DNA of 64,000 nucleotides from JALFST01 sp022779285 (lineage in GTDB: Bacteria; Bacillota; Clostridia; Tissierellales; Peptoniphilaceae). Positions 26,541-35,247 of the stretch are shown here, one piece after another; position 1 is the first letter of the stretch; every line of letters starts with the position of its first letter. The notes under the pieces were generated by a model that searched no databases, had not been told where the DNA came from, and saw nothing but the letters and a program-made list of their open reading frames with translations. The stretch lies in NCBI GenBank assembly GCA_050313895.1, contig JBNPMI010000001.1. One strand, written 5' to 3'. The position numbers and the translations under genes were made by a program.

Positions 26541-27878
26541 ATGAAAGAAAAACTCAGCCGGAAAGAAAACATAGCCATCGGATCGCTGCTTTTCGGACTC
26601 TTCTTCGGCGCAGGAAATATTATTTTCCCCGTACTGATGGGGCAAAAAGCCGGTAAACTGTTTCCGGTGACCTCAATCGGATTCCTGCTTGTCGCAATCG
26701 GACTCCCGATTCTGGGTGTCATCAGCTTTGCTCTGTCCAAAAAAGAGAACTTACAGGAGTATGCTTCCATCGGTGGCCAAGCCTTCGGACTTTTCTTTAC
26801 CATAGCGCTCTACATGACCATCGGTCCCCTTTTTGCGATTCCCCGTACAGCGACCGTAGCCTTCGAGGTCGGCTTCGGTCTCGCTCCGGCGGGCGGCTCA
26901 AATAGCATATATCTTTTGATTTACTCGGTTCTTTTCTTTATAGGCGTGCTTTTTTTCTCGCTTCGCCCGAATCGTTTGATGGACGTAATCGGAAGGATCC
27001 TTTCTCCGCTGTTTATGGCGCTGCTCGCCGTTATCGTCGTGGCGTCCCTCGTTTCTCCGATGGGAAATGCAGCTCATTACCTGCCGGAAGCCTCCTATGC
27101 CGCCGCTCCGCTCATCAAGGGCTCGCTTGATGGATATTCGACGATGGATGCACTTGCTTCCCTCGCCTTCGGCATTATTATCATCGACAATATCCGCCTG
27201 CTCCACGTTACCGATCCCAAAAAGATCGGAAAAGAGACAGCAAAATCCAGCCTCTTTACCATTCTTTTCATGTCCGTCATCTACATTGCCCTGGCATACA
27301 TCGGAGCTACCTCCAATGGAATCATGGAACCGCAAGCCAACGGAGGATTGATTCTTGCAAAAACGGCACGGTATTATTTCGGTACGATCGGTCAATTTCT
27401 GCTCGCTTCCACGGTAACCGTCGCCTGCTTTAAAACGGCCATCGGGCTCATTGCCGCAATTGCACAAACCTTCGAGTCTCTATTACAGAAAAAAGTATCG
27501 TACCGGATATTGGCCGTAATCTTTACGCTCGCTTCCTTTATCATTGCCAATTTCGGACTCAATACCATCATTGCATTCTCGATCCCGATATTGATGTTCC
27601 TCTATCCCCTGGCAATTACATTGATTTTGCTCCACCTGATCTCGTCCGTGCTGCCACTGAAGCCTTCGGCTTTTTCGATCTCTCTCACGCTGGCCTGCAT
27701 TCCCGCTTTTTTTGACGGCATTAAGGCCGCTCCTGAGATATTGAGCAGCACAGCGATTTTCCAAACATTGATTCAATTCGCGGAAAAATTCTTACCTCTT
27801 TATGATCAGGGAATCAGCTGGGTAATTCCGGTCGGCGCAGGGATTTTGCTCTCCCTTCTCTTTTTTCGAAAACAATAG
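26541..27878 (+). CDS. brnQ: Branched-chain amino acid:cation symporter BrnQ
   Basis: A 445-residue LIVCS-family carrier with about 12 membrane helices that takes up leucine, isoleucine and valine with Na or H. The start ENIAIGSLLFGLFFGAGNIIFP is diagnostic. GGGGGA lies just before the ATG. Co-transcribed with the aminopeptidase upstream and closed by a strong terminator. Confidence 0.93.
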   Translation: MKEKLSRKENIAIGSLLFGLFFGAGNIIFPVLMGQKAGKLFPVTSIGFLLVAIGLPILGVISFALSKKENLQEYASIGGQAFGLFFTIALYMTIGPLFAIPRTATVAFEVGFGLAPAGGSNSIYLLIYSVLFFIGVLFFSLRPNRLMDVIGRILSPLFMALLAVIVVASLVSPMGNAAHYLPEASYAAAPLIKGSLDGYSTMDALASLAFGIIIIDNIRLLHVTDPKKIGKETAKSSLFTILFMSVIYIALAYIGATSNGIMEPQANGGLILAKTARYYFGTIGQFLLASTVTVACFKTAIGLIAAIAQTFESLLQKKVSYRILAVIFTLASFIIANFGLNTIIAFSIPILMFLYPLAITLILLHLISSVLPLKPSAFSISLTLACIPAFFDGIKAAPEILSSTAIFQTLIQFAEKFLPLYDQGISWVIPVGAGILLSLLFFRKQ

Positions 27879-27888
27879 AGAGAAGAAA

Positions 27889-27952
27889 GCAGCGCCTCCA
27901 ATCCCGAACAATCGGGATTGGGGGCGCTGCTCGTTCTGATGTTGTTTTTTCA
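27889..27952 (+). terminator. Terminator after brnQ
   Basis: GCAGCGCCTCCAATCCCGA pairs with TCGGGATTGGGGGCGCTGC (27889-27930) around ACAA; a T-rich run ending in T6 follows. Confidence 0.8.
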
Positions 27953-27963
27953 CTTTTGCAAAA

Positions 27964-28527
27964 TTAATCGATCGTTCCCTGTCCCGCTTGCGGATCCATA
28001 AGAAAACCGCAAACATAATCATAGTGTTTATTCTCTTCATTGAGAAAACGAAATTCTATGCCGACTCCGTAAACTTCATTCAAGGGGATCTCCTTATTCT
28101 CATTTTTAAATTCGAGAATAAAACTACCCTGATCCGTAAAATCAAATTTCGCATGCTCTGTTACAGGCGTTATGGAAAACTGTTCTGCTCCTTCCTGCTT
28201 TCGATAGATGAAGCCCGATATAATTGCTTGATATTCTGCCTGGATTTTTTTCTTAGCGGCTAATTCCGAAATTTCCTCAAGTGGCTCATAGAAGATGGTT
28301 GCCAGGAGCTTATTTTCCTTTGTGTCCAAATGAACCGTCTTGATCGTCAGATCATTTATAATAACTTGAGCGGGCAGATGTATGGCTTCCTCCTGAGCGA
28401 TTTTTTCCCTGCTCTCCCGGTCTTTTTTCTCAAGCTGTCCCTTTGTAAAAAAACCTATGGCGAACCCGAGGAGCAAAAAAATGATGAAGAGGAGCCAGGT
28501 TCCCTTTTGTAGAATCTTATTTTTCAT
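27964..28527 (-). CDS. Membrane-anchored protein of unknown function
   Basis: A 187-residue protein with one N-terminal membrane helix (about residues 10-27, WLLFIIFLLLGFAIGFF), then a charged linker (residues 30-46) and a soluble domain predicted to be beta-rich (VIINDLTIKTVHLDTKENKLLATIFYEP, SFILEFKNENKEIPL). It probably faces outside, held as an uncleaved anchor. I recognise no family. AAGGAG lies about 11 bases before the ATG. It has no operon partner. A strong promoter about 450 bases upstream on the same strand may drive it. Confidence 0.7.
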   Translation of the reverse strand: MKNKILQKGTWLLFIIFLLLGFAIGFFTKGQLEKKDRESREKIAQEEAIHLPAQVIINDLTIKTVHLDTKENKLLATIFYEPLEEISELAAKKKIQAEYQAIISGFIYRKQEGAEQFSITPVTEHAKFDFTDQGSFILEFKNENKEIPLNEVYGVGIEFRFLNEENKHYDYVCGFLMDPQAGQGTID

Positions 28528-29076
28528 TTCATTCCACTCTCCTTCTCGTTGTCGCTTTGCTTCTGACCGGCTTTTTTATTCTTACAATATTGAACCGCGC
28601 TGACGATAACCTAATCGAAAGGTATCAAAATCCGACAAACAGCAGCAGGCGCTATCGTATCCTTTTTTCAGGACAAGCCGGTGTTCTTATTTTCCCCTCC
28701 TGATGCAGTAACGAGTATGTGGAGAAAAAATACAAAACGATGATGCAAACGTTTTTACTCTATCATACAAAAACTTTCATAATAACCTCCCGTCAATTTC
28801 AGAAATCGCATGAACAAAATACAAATCTACAATTTCGTAGCAACATCACATCAATCCACAGCTGCCGTCTCTTCACGTTCCTGTCGCACCAATCCATAAT
28901 CACTATCCGGGAAAAATATCTCAACATAAGGCCTTGATAGAATCAAGGCTGACATTGCATAAAAATGGCTACTTTTTTTTAAGTATACAAAAAATATAAG
29001 GATAGAGCAAGCGTTTTCTTTTAAAAAACGAAAACCTGAACTCTCATCCGCTTACAGTCACCTCTACAATGCAAAA
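28528..29076. other. Gene-free region between the anchored protein and pepC
   Basis: About 550 bases. No family-supported gene. On the minus strand it holds a well-formed promoter (see separate entry) and a hairpin GCCTTGAT/ATCAAGGC at 28931-28949. A 36-codon minus frame and a 72-codon plus frame lack ribosome sites. Confidence 0.4.
28982..29010 (-). promoter_or_regulatory. Well-formed minus-strand promoter in a gene-free region
   Basis: TTGCTC (29005-29010), exactly 17 bases and TATACT (28982-28987) read toward the 187-residue anchored protein, whose start is about 450 bases away. The transcript would start with an A-run and the GCCTTGAT hairpin. It drives either a long leader or a small RNA. 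Confidence 0.5.
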
Positions 29077-29107
29077 CCGCCAAGACAGATTTTTCTGTCT
29101 CAGCGGC
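29072..29107 (-). terminator. Terminator after pepC
   Basis: On the minus strand GCCGC...GACAGA, an A-rich loop and TCTGTC...GCGG form an interrupted stem, followed by TTTTGC. Confidence 0.65.
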
Positions 29108-29122
29108 TTCCTGAAATTCAAG

Positions 29123-30457
29123 TTATCTTGCCAAGGATCCCATCGGATCCCACGGCTGCAGCACGATCGGCTCCTGCTTGAGCTGCTCTCTCTCCTCATT
29201 TGTCAGGAGTTTTTCATTCACAACAATCTGATAAACAAAGCGTGTAAACCAATCATCGCTCATCACAAAATAGCCGTCGTTTCCGACCTCATTGCCCCAG
29301 GAATTTTCCACCTTCCAGCGCACCGGATTTTCGTTTTCGTCAAGCTGAACGCCTGTAATGACCATGGCATGAGTCATTTGGCTATCGCCATAATCCAAAA
29401 GCTGCTCCTTGGTCATGTCAAAGGATACTTGGAAAAGATCCTCCGCCGCAACGGTATCCGCGGAAAGATATCCTTCCTTGCGATGTGAGAATTTGCCCAC
29501 ATCACTGCCGAACCAAACCGGCTGAGACTCCTTGAGCTGCGCAATGGCGGCCTGTTTCAACGACTCAATGGTAAGGTTGAGATAATGTACGGGGCGACCC
29601 TCCACTACATTCCCGAGGTAAGCTACCGTGAAAGTCTTGCCGAAGGGCTTATCCTCGGTCGGCGCATTGATCAGACTGAAGGTGTGATCCACATCATAGC
29701 CCACATATTTCCGGAAAAACTCCTGTGGAGTGATGGACGTTTCATGAATATACTTGCCATCCTTATCGCGAACGGCAAATTCAAAGGATGTAGGAGGCAC
29801 CCCCAGAGAAATGGTCAAAACGCGGTAGATCTCCTCCATAAGCTGATCCTTGAGATTCTGCAGCTCGTCTTCGCCCGCTCCGCTCTTTGCCCCGGTACGC
29901 AGCTTACGTGCACCCTGACGCAAAAGCTTCGTCAGATACTCGTTCATATCCCGCGTATTGGAGGATTGGAATGTCTCCGGCATCGCTTCTTTGGGAACAA
30001 GACCGTATTTTTTAACAAGGTTTACAAACATATCCCACTGTCCGCCATCTCCCATGGGTTCCTGCAGAAGATAAGCAATCAGGCGGCTGTTAAGCGGCTC
30101 GTTCGTCGTCTTGAGAATGGATTCAAAAAAGAAATTTGCACGCTCATACTTGTCAAAGAAAAGCGGATAGCTCTCAGAGAATTCAAAATCCTCTAAATTG
30201 AGCGAATGAATCACGTTGTAGCGCATCACATTGAGTGAAGCGAACATCCAGCAGCGCCCACTTTGCTTTTGATTGGTACGCTTTCCCTGCTTCAGGTCAA
30301 TTGTAAACTGAAACTGATGATCCCTCGCCGTATTGGCTGCATGGATCGCATTATCAATGCCGTCCTGCGTTACCGCATTCATGGCAATGCGATTCGCACG
30401 ATCGCTGAGAAAGGCATCACGCTGCTGGTTTAAATGCTCCTGCGTAATATTTTTCAT
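29123..30457 (-). CDS. pepC: Aminopeptidase C (bleomycin hydrolase family)
   Basis: A 444-residue C1B papain-like cysteine aminopeptidase of the cytoplasm. Catalytic Cys is in QSGRCWMFA, His in MTHAMVITG and Asn in VENSWGNE. Length and the self-compartmentalising C-terminal arm match PepC. The start overlaps the stop of the glutaredoxin gene by four bases (ATGA), with AGGAG upstream. Last gene of the metG operon, with a terminator after it. Confidence 0.95.
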   Translation of the reverse strand: MKNITQEHLNQQRDAFLSDRANRIAMNAVTQDGIDNAIHAANTARDHQFQFTIDLKQGKRTNQKQSGRCWMFASLNVMRYNVIHSLNLEDFEFSESYPLFFDKYERANFFFESILKTTNEPLNSRLIAYLLQEPMGDGGQWDMFVNLVKKYGLVPKEAMPETFQSSNTRDMNEYLTKLLRQGARKLRTGAKSGAGEDELQNLKDQLMEEIYRVLTISLGVPPTSFEFAVRDKDGKYIHETSITPQEFFRKYVGYDVDHTFSLINAPTEDKPFGKTFTVAYLGNVVEGRPVHYLNLTIESLKQAAIAQLKESQPVWFGSDVGKFSHRKEGYLSADTVAAEDLFQVSFDMTKEQLLDYGDSQMTHAMVITGVQLDENENPVRWKVENSWGNEVGNDGYFVMSDDWFTRFVYQIVVNEKLLTNEEREQLKQEPIVLQPWDPMGSLAR

Positions 30458-30684
30458 TTCTTCAAAAGCTCCTGCATCTTCTTCGGATCAAATCCGACAA
30501 TCTCCTCTTCTCCGATCTGAAGCACAGGCACGCCGCGATATCCGCGATCCATCATCCACTTGCGTGCATCCTGATCGCTCATGACGTCCTTTTCTTCATA
30601 AGAAATTCCATTTTCATCCATATATGCTTTTGCCGCCTTGCAATGTACGCAGGTTGGAGAAGTATAAATAGTTACTTGTGCCAT
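30454..30684 (-). CDS. Glutaredoxin-like / NrdH-type thioredoxin-fold protein
   Basis: Seventy-six residues, TIYTSPTCVHCKAAKAYMDENGI, with the redox CxxC as CVHC, a cis-Pro segment GVPVLQIG and a C-terminal GFDPKKMQELL helix. This is the small glutaredoxin-family form common in anaerobes, often reduced by thioredoxin reductase. It may reduce disulfides of a partner such as the neighbouring cysteine peptidase PepC, with which it is translationally coupled; that link is an inference. GAAAGGAG precedes the ATG. Confidence 0.88.
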   Translation of the reverse strand: MAQVTIYTSPTCVHCKAAKAYMDENGISYEEKDVMSDQDARKWMMDRGYRGVPVLQIGEEEIVGFDPKKMQELLKK

Positions 30685-30712
30685 AATAAACTCCTTTCGG
30701 TTCTTTTCTCTA

Positions 30713-31591
30713 CTACAGTTGATCTATATACCCAGCCTTTTCAAGAATTATCATAAAATCCCGAAGCGATAGAGTTTCCGCCCGCGCCTGAGGAGAAATC
30801 CCCGCCTGACGGAATGCCTTTTCCAAAAATTCCCGGGATTCTCCGATTTCCGCCGCAATCGCTTTGATCACCGTTTTACGGCGCTGCTGAAAGGCTCGGC
30901 GAATCACGCGGTTGACTCGTTTTATGATTTCGGGAGATGCTGCCGGTTCCACCACAAGATGTACCACTGCCGAGTCCACCTTGGGTTTCGGCATGAAGCA
31001 CGACGAGGGAACGGTAAAACAATACTCCGCTCGTCCATATTCCTGCATCAGAAGCGTCAGCGATCCGTATTCCGAGGTGGATGGTACGGCGGTCATGCGC
31101 TCTGCAACCTCTTTTTGGACCATAACCGTCATCGAAGCGACAGGAAGGCTTTCCGTTAACATCCTTTCGATCAGAGGTGTTGTAATATAATAGGGAAGAT
31201 TGGCAACTACATGCACCCGCTTTTCCGGAGCCTCTTTTTTCAGAATCTCTTCCAGCGGAAGCTTCATGGCATCTCCCTCGATGAGCCGAAACATCCCTTT
31301 CCGCTCTTCGGCGGCGAATAATTCGTGAAGAACGGGGATCAGCGTCCGGTCAATTTCGACCGCAATCACCTGTATGCCCCGCAAAAGCAATTCCTCCGTA
31401 AGCGTACCGACTCCCGGCCCGATTTCCAGCGCAATATCCCCCGGCACCACTCCCGCCGCATCGACAATTTGACGAACCCTGTTACCGTCAATCAGAAAGT
31501 TTTGTCCAAGCGCTTTTTTGAATTGAACGCCTGCCGTTTCCATCACGGATCGCAGCTGTACCGGCGAGTATAATCTTTCCCCTTGCCGCAT
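30713..31591 (-). CDS. rsmA: 16S rRNA (A1518/A1519-N6,N6) dimethyltransferase
   Basis: The 292-residue KsgA/RsmA enzyme dimethylates two adenines in helix 45 of 16S rRNA. KKALGQNFLID, the SAM motif LEIGPGVGTLTEELL and the catalytic motif NLPYYITTP are intact. The ATG shares one base with the rnmV stop (TAATG) and has GGAGGAGG upstream. The rnmV-rsmA order is conserved in Bacillota. Confidence 0.97.
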   Translation of the reverse strand: MRQGERLYSPVQLRSVMETAGVQFKKALGQNFLIDGNRVRQIVDAAGVVPGDIALEIGPGVGTLTEELLLRGIQVIAVEIDRTLIPVLHELFAAEERKGMFRLIEGDAMKLPLEEILKKEAPEKRVHVVANLPYYITTPLIERMLTESLPVASMTVMVQKEVAERMTAVPSTSEYGSLTLLMQEYGRAEYCFTVPSSCFMPKPKVDSAVVHLVVEPAASPEIIKRVNRVIRRAFQQRRKTVIKAIAAEIGESREFLEKAFRQAGISPQARAETLSLRDFMIILEKAGYIDQL

Positions 31592-32148
31592 TACGCCTCC
31601 TCCAAGCTTCGTTTCGCATCGATTGCTTGCATTGCCTGCTCAAATTCTTCTCGTGTGATTCCGTATTCATTGAGCCTTGCAAGAAGCTGCTTTGCATTGC
31701 CGTATCCGATGCATAGCGCCGAGGAAAGAGCACTCCGCCTCTCTTTAGCATAAGGACTTCCATCCAGACCCCATGCGTATAAATCCGCCTTTTGAAACTC
31801 GTCTCTTCGCTCTGTAATGGTTGCCCTGGCACGCTTCAATGCCTTTCGAATCGCCTCAGGCGATGCGTTTTCTACACCGATATTTTCACCGCGCAAGGCC
31901 TCCTTCTGATCCAGAAAAGCATGCTTGGCACCGGGAATTCGCTCCCGAATGCGCCTTCGGATCTTCTTGCCCGCATAATCCGGATCCGTCAGAATGATCA
32001 GCCCACGTCTCTCCTGCAAAATTTCCAGCTCATCCAGCAATGACTCGCCGAATCCGTGTCCGTGCGTCATGATGCACTCGCAGTCCACGGCGCGTTTTAC
32101 CGCGGAAATATCATCTTTTCCTTCTACTACAATGATTTCCTGAATCAT
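31591..32148 (-). CDS. rnmV: Ribonuclease M5 (5S rRNA maturation)
   Basis: A 185-residue Toprim-domain nuclease that makes the mature ends of 5S rRNA with ribosomal protein L18. MIQEIIVVEGKDD carries the Toprim Glu, ILTDPDYAGKKIRR the DxD motif. The start at 32148 has GCAGGAG upstream; a longer frame overlaps tatD without a site. Gene order tatD-rnmV-rsmA is classic for Bacillota. Confidence 0.95.
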   Translation of the reverse strand: MIQEIIVVEGKDDISAVKRAVDCECIMTHGHGFGESLLDELEILQERRGLIILTDPDYAGKKIRRRIRERIPGAKHAFLDQKEALRGENIGVENASPEAIRKALKRARATITERRDEFQKADLYAWGLDGSPYAKERRSALSSALCIGYGNAKQLLARLNEYGITREEFEQAMQAIDAKRSLEEA

Positions 32149-32194
32149 ATTTTCTCCTGCCGAAAATTTTTCGGAAATGATCGCAAAACCGGTT

Positions 32195-32968
32195 TTACGT
32201 GGGAATCCCATAAAATGTTCCGGCATTTTTTACCGTAATTTTCGCAAGTTCCTCCACATCTTCACCCCGGATCTCCGCAATCGCCCGAAGCGATTCCTTT
32301 GCATACCAAGGAAGATTTCTCTTTCCTCGATAGGGTACCGGAGCAAGATACGGACCGTCCGTCTCCAGCAACAGGCGATCGGCAGGCACGGATGCCGCCA
32401 GCGCCTTGGGTCTGTCCGCATTGCGAAATGTCACCATCCCCCCCAAAGAAATGAAATATCCATAGAGCGCTAATTTTTCCCAATCTTCCACACTTTCGCT
32501 GAAGGAATGAAGCAGCGCGCGAATGCGTGTGCCAAAATTGCGCAAAATGGCTATCGTGTCCTCGGACGCTTCCCGGGAATGAATCACAACTGGCAGGTCA
32601 GCCCGCTGAGCCATATCCAATTGCGCTTCAAAAACCTTCCGCTGAATATTACGCGGCGAAAAATCATAATGATAATCCAGACCGATTTCTCCCACCGCCA
32701 CTACCTTTTTCCCGGAAAGCCATCCTTCATATTCTTCCGCAAGCTCCGTTGTAAAAAACCTTGCTTCATGCGGGTGTGTCCCCACACAGGCATATATACG
32801 ATCATATTTTTCCGCCAGTGCCACAGCGCGCGCTGAGGATTCTCGGCCGGAGCCCGGATTTACGACCGCCAGCACGCCCATTTCCGGAAGACGGACCACG
32901 ATCTCCTCTCGATCCTCGTCATAGTCCTGATCGTCTAAATGGCAATGCGCATCGATGATATTGAACAT
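32195..32968 (-). CDS. TatD-family metal-dependent hydrolase (YcfH/YabD type)
   Basis: A 257-residue TIM-barrel hydrolase, proposed DNase. Metal ligands are seen in IDAHCHLDD, AVGEIGLDYHYDFSP, PVVIHSREA and LLETDGPYLAP. AGGAG precedes the ATG. It starts 9 bases after the metG stop and belongs to the conserved metG-tatD-rnmV-rsmA group. Confidence 0.93.
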   Translation of the reverse strand: MFNIIDAHCHLDDQDYDEDREEIVVRLPEMGVLAVVNPGSGRESSARAVALAEKYDRIYACVGTHPHEARFFTTELAEEYEGWLSGKKVVAVGEIGLDYHYDFSPRNIQRKVFEAQLDMAQRADLPVVIHSREASEDTIAILRNFGTRIRALLHSFSESVEDWEKLALYGYFISLGGMVTFRNADRPKALAASVPADRLLLETDGPYLAPVPYRGKRNLPWYAKESLRAIAEIRGEDVEELAKITVKNAGTFYGIPT

Positions 32969-32977
32969 GAAAGGCTC

Positions 32978-35032
32978 CTATGCTAAATAGGATCCCTTGG
33001 GAACATCGGCGATCGGCATCACCGGACACACCATGCCCGCTGCCTCGGCCTCGGCCGTTAAAATCATGCCGTGAGATTCAATTCCCCGGATTTTTCTCGG
33101 CTTGAGATTGACAATGAATACAAGCTTTTTTCCGATAAGATCCTCGGGCTCCCACCATTCACGAATCCCCGACACAATCGTACGCGTTTCATCTCCAAAG
33201 TCCACGGTTTCTACAAGCAGCTTATCCGCATTGGGATGCAGCCGACAATCAATGACCTCGCCTACGCGAAGAACCACCTTTTCCACATCATCGATTGAGA
33301 TTTCTTGCGGAGCCTTTGTTTCGTTCTCGTTTTCGGGAGCGCTTTCTTGTGCTTTTCCGACTGCCGGATTTTCCGTCTCCGTCTCCTGCTGACGCGCCAA
33401 AAGCTCCTCTAAGGAGATCCCCAGGCGCTGCGCGGAAAGCTTGTTGTTGGCGTCTCGCAGGCGTTCAACCTCCTGATCCACATCCAATCGCGGAAAAAGC
33501 GCTTCTCCTTTTGATACGACATTGCCCGCAGGATAGAGAGAGGGTACCGCAGCTTTGTCATATGCAAGAATTTCCGCATTCTTCTGCATATCAAGCCCCA
33601 GCTGTACAAGCATCTTCCGTGCAGTCTCGGGCATAAAAGGACGAATCAATATTGCAATGGAGCGCAAGCTGTCCGTCAGGCGATAAAGCACCGTCTCCAG
33701 GCGCGCTTTCTTTGCTTCGTTTTTTGCCAGCGCCCATGGTTCCGCTTCATCAATATATTTATTGGATCGCCGAATGAGTGTCCAGATGGCCTCCAGGCCT
33801 CGCTGAAAATCATAGCTTTCGAGAGCCTTGTTGAGCCGGGACAGCGTGTCAGACTGCACGGCAATCAGCTCCTGATCTGTGCCGGCTGCTCCGGTCGGTG
33901 TGGGAACGACCCCCTGACAATATTTTTCAACCATCGCAACGGTTCGGGATAAAAGATTGCCCAGGTCGTTGGCAAGATCGGAATTGACGCGCTGGAAAAA
34001 TTTTCTTGACGAGAAATTTCCATCCGAACCGAAGTTGAATTCACGAAGTACAAAGTATTTCAAGGCATCCTTGCCATAGAGTTCCACCATGGGCTCCGGA
34101 TAGACAACATTCCCCTTGGACTTGGACATCTTGTCGTTTTCAAAAAGAATCCATCCATGTGCAAAAATCTGCTTCGGTAGAGGCATATCCAGAGCCATCA
34201 GGACAGCCGGCCAAATAATCGTATGGAATCGCACAATATCGCGCCCGATAAAGTGCACTCCTGCCGGCCAATATCGCGCAAATTTTTCCGGATCATCGCC
34301 CAACCCGATGCCTGTCAGATAGCAGATTAGAGCATCAATCCAAACATAGATAACATGCTCGGGATCAAAGGGAACGGGGATCCCCCATTTGAGGCGCTTC
34401 CGTGTAACCGAAAGATCCTCCAGTCCGTCCTTGAAGAAAGAACCGATCATTTCGTTTTTTCGATTCGGCGGCATAATGAAATCGGGATGATCCTCGTAGT
34501 ATTTCAAAAGGCGATCCTGATAAGCGGACAGACGAAAGAAATAGCTCTCTTCCTCGCGATATTCCACTTCTCTTCCGCACATCGGACAGTGTCCGTCCAC
34601 AAGCTGCGCCTCCGTCCAAAAATCTTCATCGGAGGTACAGTAATAACCGTGATAGGTTCCTTTATAGATGTCTCCTTTATCATAGAGCTTCTGAAAAAGG
34701 GCCTGCACATCCTTCTCATGCTGCTTGGAAGAGGAGCGGACGAATGTATCCGGCTCTACATCCAAAAGCTTCCACAGCTCACGAATCGAAGCCACAATGG
34801 GATCGATGTACTCGAGCGGCTTTTGATTTTTTCCGGCCGCCACACGCGCAAGCTTTTCTCCATGCTCATCAGAGCCTGTGACATAGTACACATCGTAGCC
34901 CATTTCCTGTTTATATCGCTTCACCGCATCGCAAATAATGCTTGTGTAAGTGTTTCCAAGATGGAGATTGGCGCTTGGATAATAAATAGGGGCCGTAATA
35001 TAGAATGGCGTTTTCGATGATTGATCCGTCAT
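32978..35032 (-). CDS. metG: Methionyl-tRNA synthetase
   Basis: A 684-residue class I synthetase that charges tRNA(Met). The HIGH-type motif appears as PSANLHLGNTY, the zinc-binding knuckle as CPMCGREVEY, and KMSKSKGN is present. A Glu/Ala-rich linker leads to a C-terminal EMAP-II-like tRNA-binding domain (VVLRVGEVIDCRLHPNADKL), giving the long form. GCGAGGAAA precedes the ATG. The leader after the promoter is too short for a T-box. First gene of the operon that ends with pepC. Confidence 0.97.
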   Translation of the reverse strand: MTDQSSKTPFYITAPIYYPSANLHLGNTYTSIICDAVKRYKQEMGYDVYYVTGSDEHGEKLARVAAGKNQKPLEYIDPIVASIRELWKLLDVEPDTFVRSSSKQHEKDVQALFQKLYDKGDIYKGTYHGYYCTSDEDFWTEAQLVDGHCPMCGREVEYREEESYFFRLSAYQDRLLKYYEDHPDFIMPPNRKNEMIGSFFKDGLEDLSVTRKRLKWGIPVPFDPEHVIYVWIDALICYLTGIGLGDDPEKFARYWPAGVHFIGRDIVRFHTIIWPAVLMALDMPLPKQIFAHGWILFENDKMSKSKGNVVYPEPMVELYGKDALKYFVLREFNFGSDGNFSSRKFFQRVNSDLANDLGNLLSRTVAMVEKYCQGVVPTPTGAAGTDQELIAVQSDTLSRLNKALESYDFQRGLEAIWTLIRRSNKYIDEAEPWALAKNEAKKARLETVLYRLTDSLRSIAILIRPFMPETARKMLVQLGLDMQKNAEILAYDKAAVPSLYPAGNVVSKGEALFPRLDVDQEVERLRDANNKLSAQRLGISLEELLARQQETETENPAVGKAQESAPENENETKAPQEISIDDVEKVVLRVGEVIDCRLHPNADKLLVETVDFGDETRTIVSGIREWWEPEDLIGKKLVFIVNLKPRKIRGIESHGMILTAEAEAAGMVCPVMPIADVPKGSYLA

Positions 35033-35070
35033 AGTTTCCTCGCTTCTTTCATTAATATTTAATATTCATC

Positions 35071-35098
35071 ATTATAACACACACGGCCATGACCGAAA
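35071..35098 (-). promoter_or_regulatory. Probable metG promoter
   Basis: A consensus -10 TATAAT (35071-35076) lies about 40 bases before metG, with a poor -35 (TTTCGG, 16-base spacer). Confidence 0.45.
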
Positions 35099-35184
35099 GC
35101 CTGTGTTTTGTCAGATTCGCAATGCGGAAAAAGCAGGGAATCCGTGCAGAGACGCCGAAAAAATGTCTGTCTATCGTCAGGAAA

Positions 35185-35222
35185 AATGTCTTTTCCCTGA
35201 AAAAAGCCTATGATACAATAGA
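35185..35222 (+). promoter_or_regulatory. Probable promoter of the MFS-tyrS unit
   Basis: An extended -10 TGATACAAT ends about 30 bases before the transporter start, with a weak -35 (TTTTCC) 17 bases upstream. It is divergent from the metG promoter. Confidence 0.45.
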
Positions 35223-35247
35223 AATTGCTTTTTGAGATGAGGAGGAA

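Noticed and set aside
28719..28937. 72-codon plus-strand frame
   Set aside because: Low-complexity composition, no ribosome site, opposes a good minus-strand promoter.
28850..28960. 36-codon minus frame ending DYGLVRQEREETAAVD just after the orphan promoter
   Set aside because: Sequence looks somewhat protein-like but there is no ribosome site and no known family; kept only as part of the leader or small RNA question.
35033..35247. T-box leader for metG or the tyrS unit
   Set aside because: Both promoters sit within about 40 bases of their genes, leaving no room, and no T-box sequence was seen.
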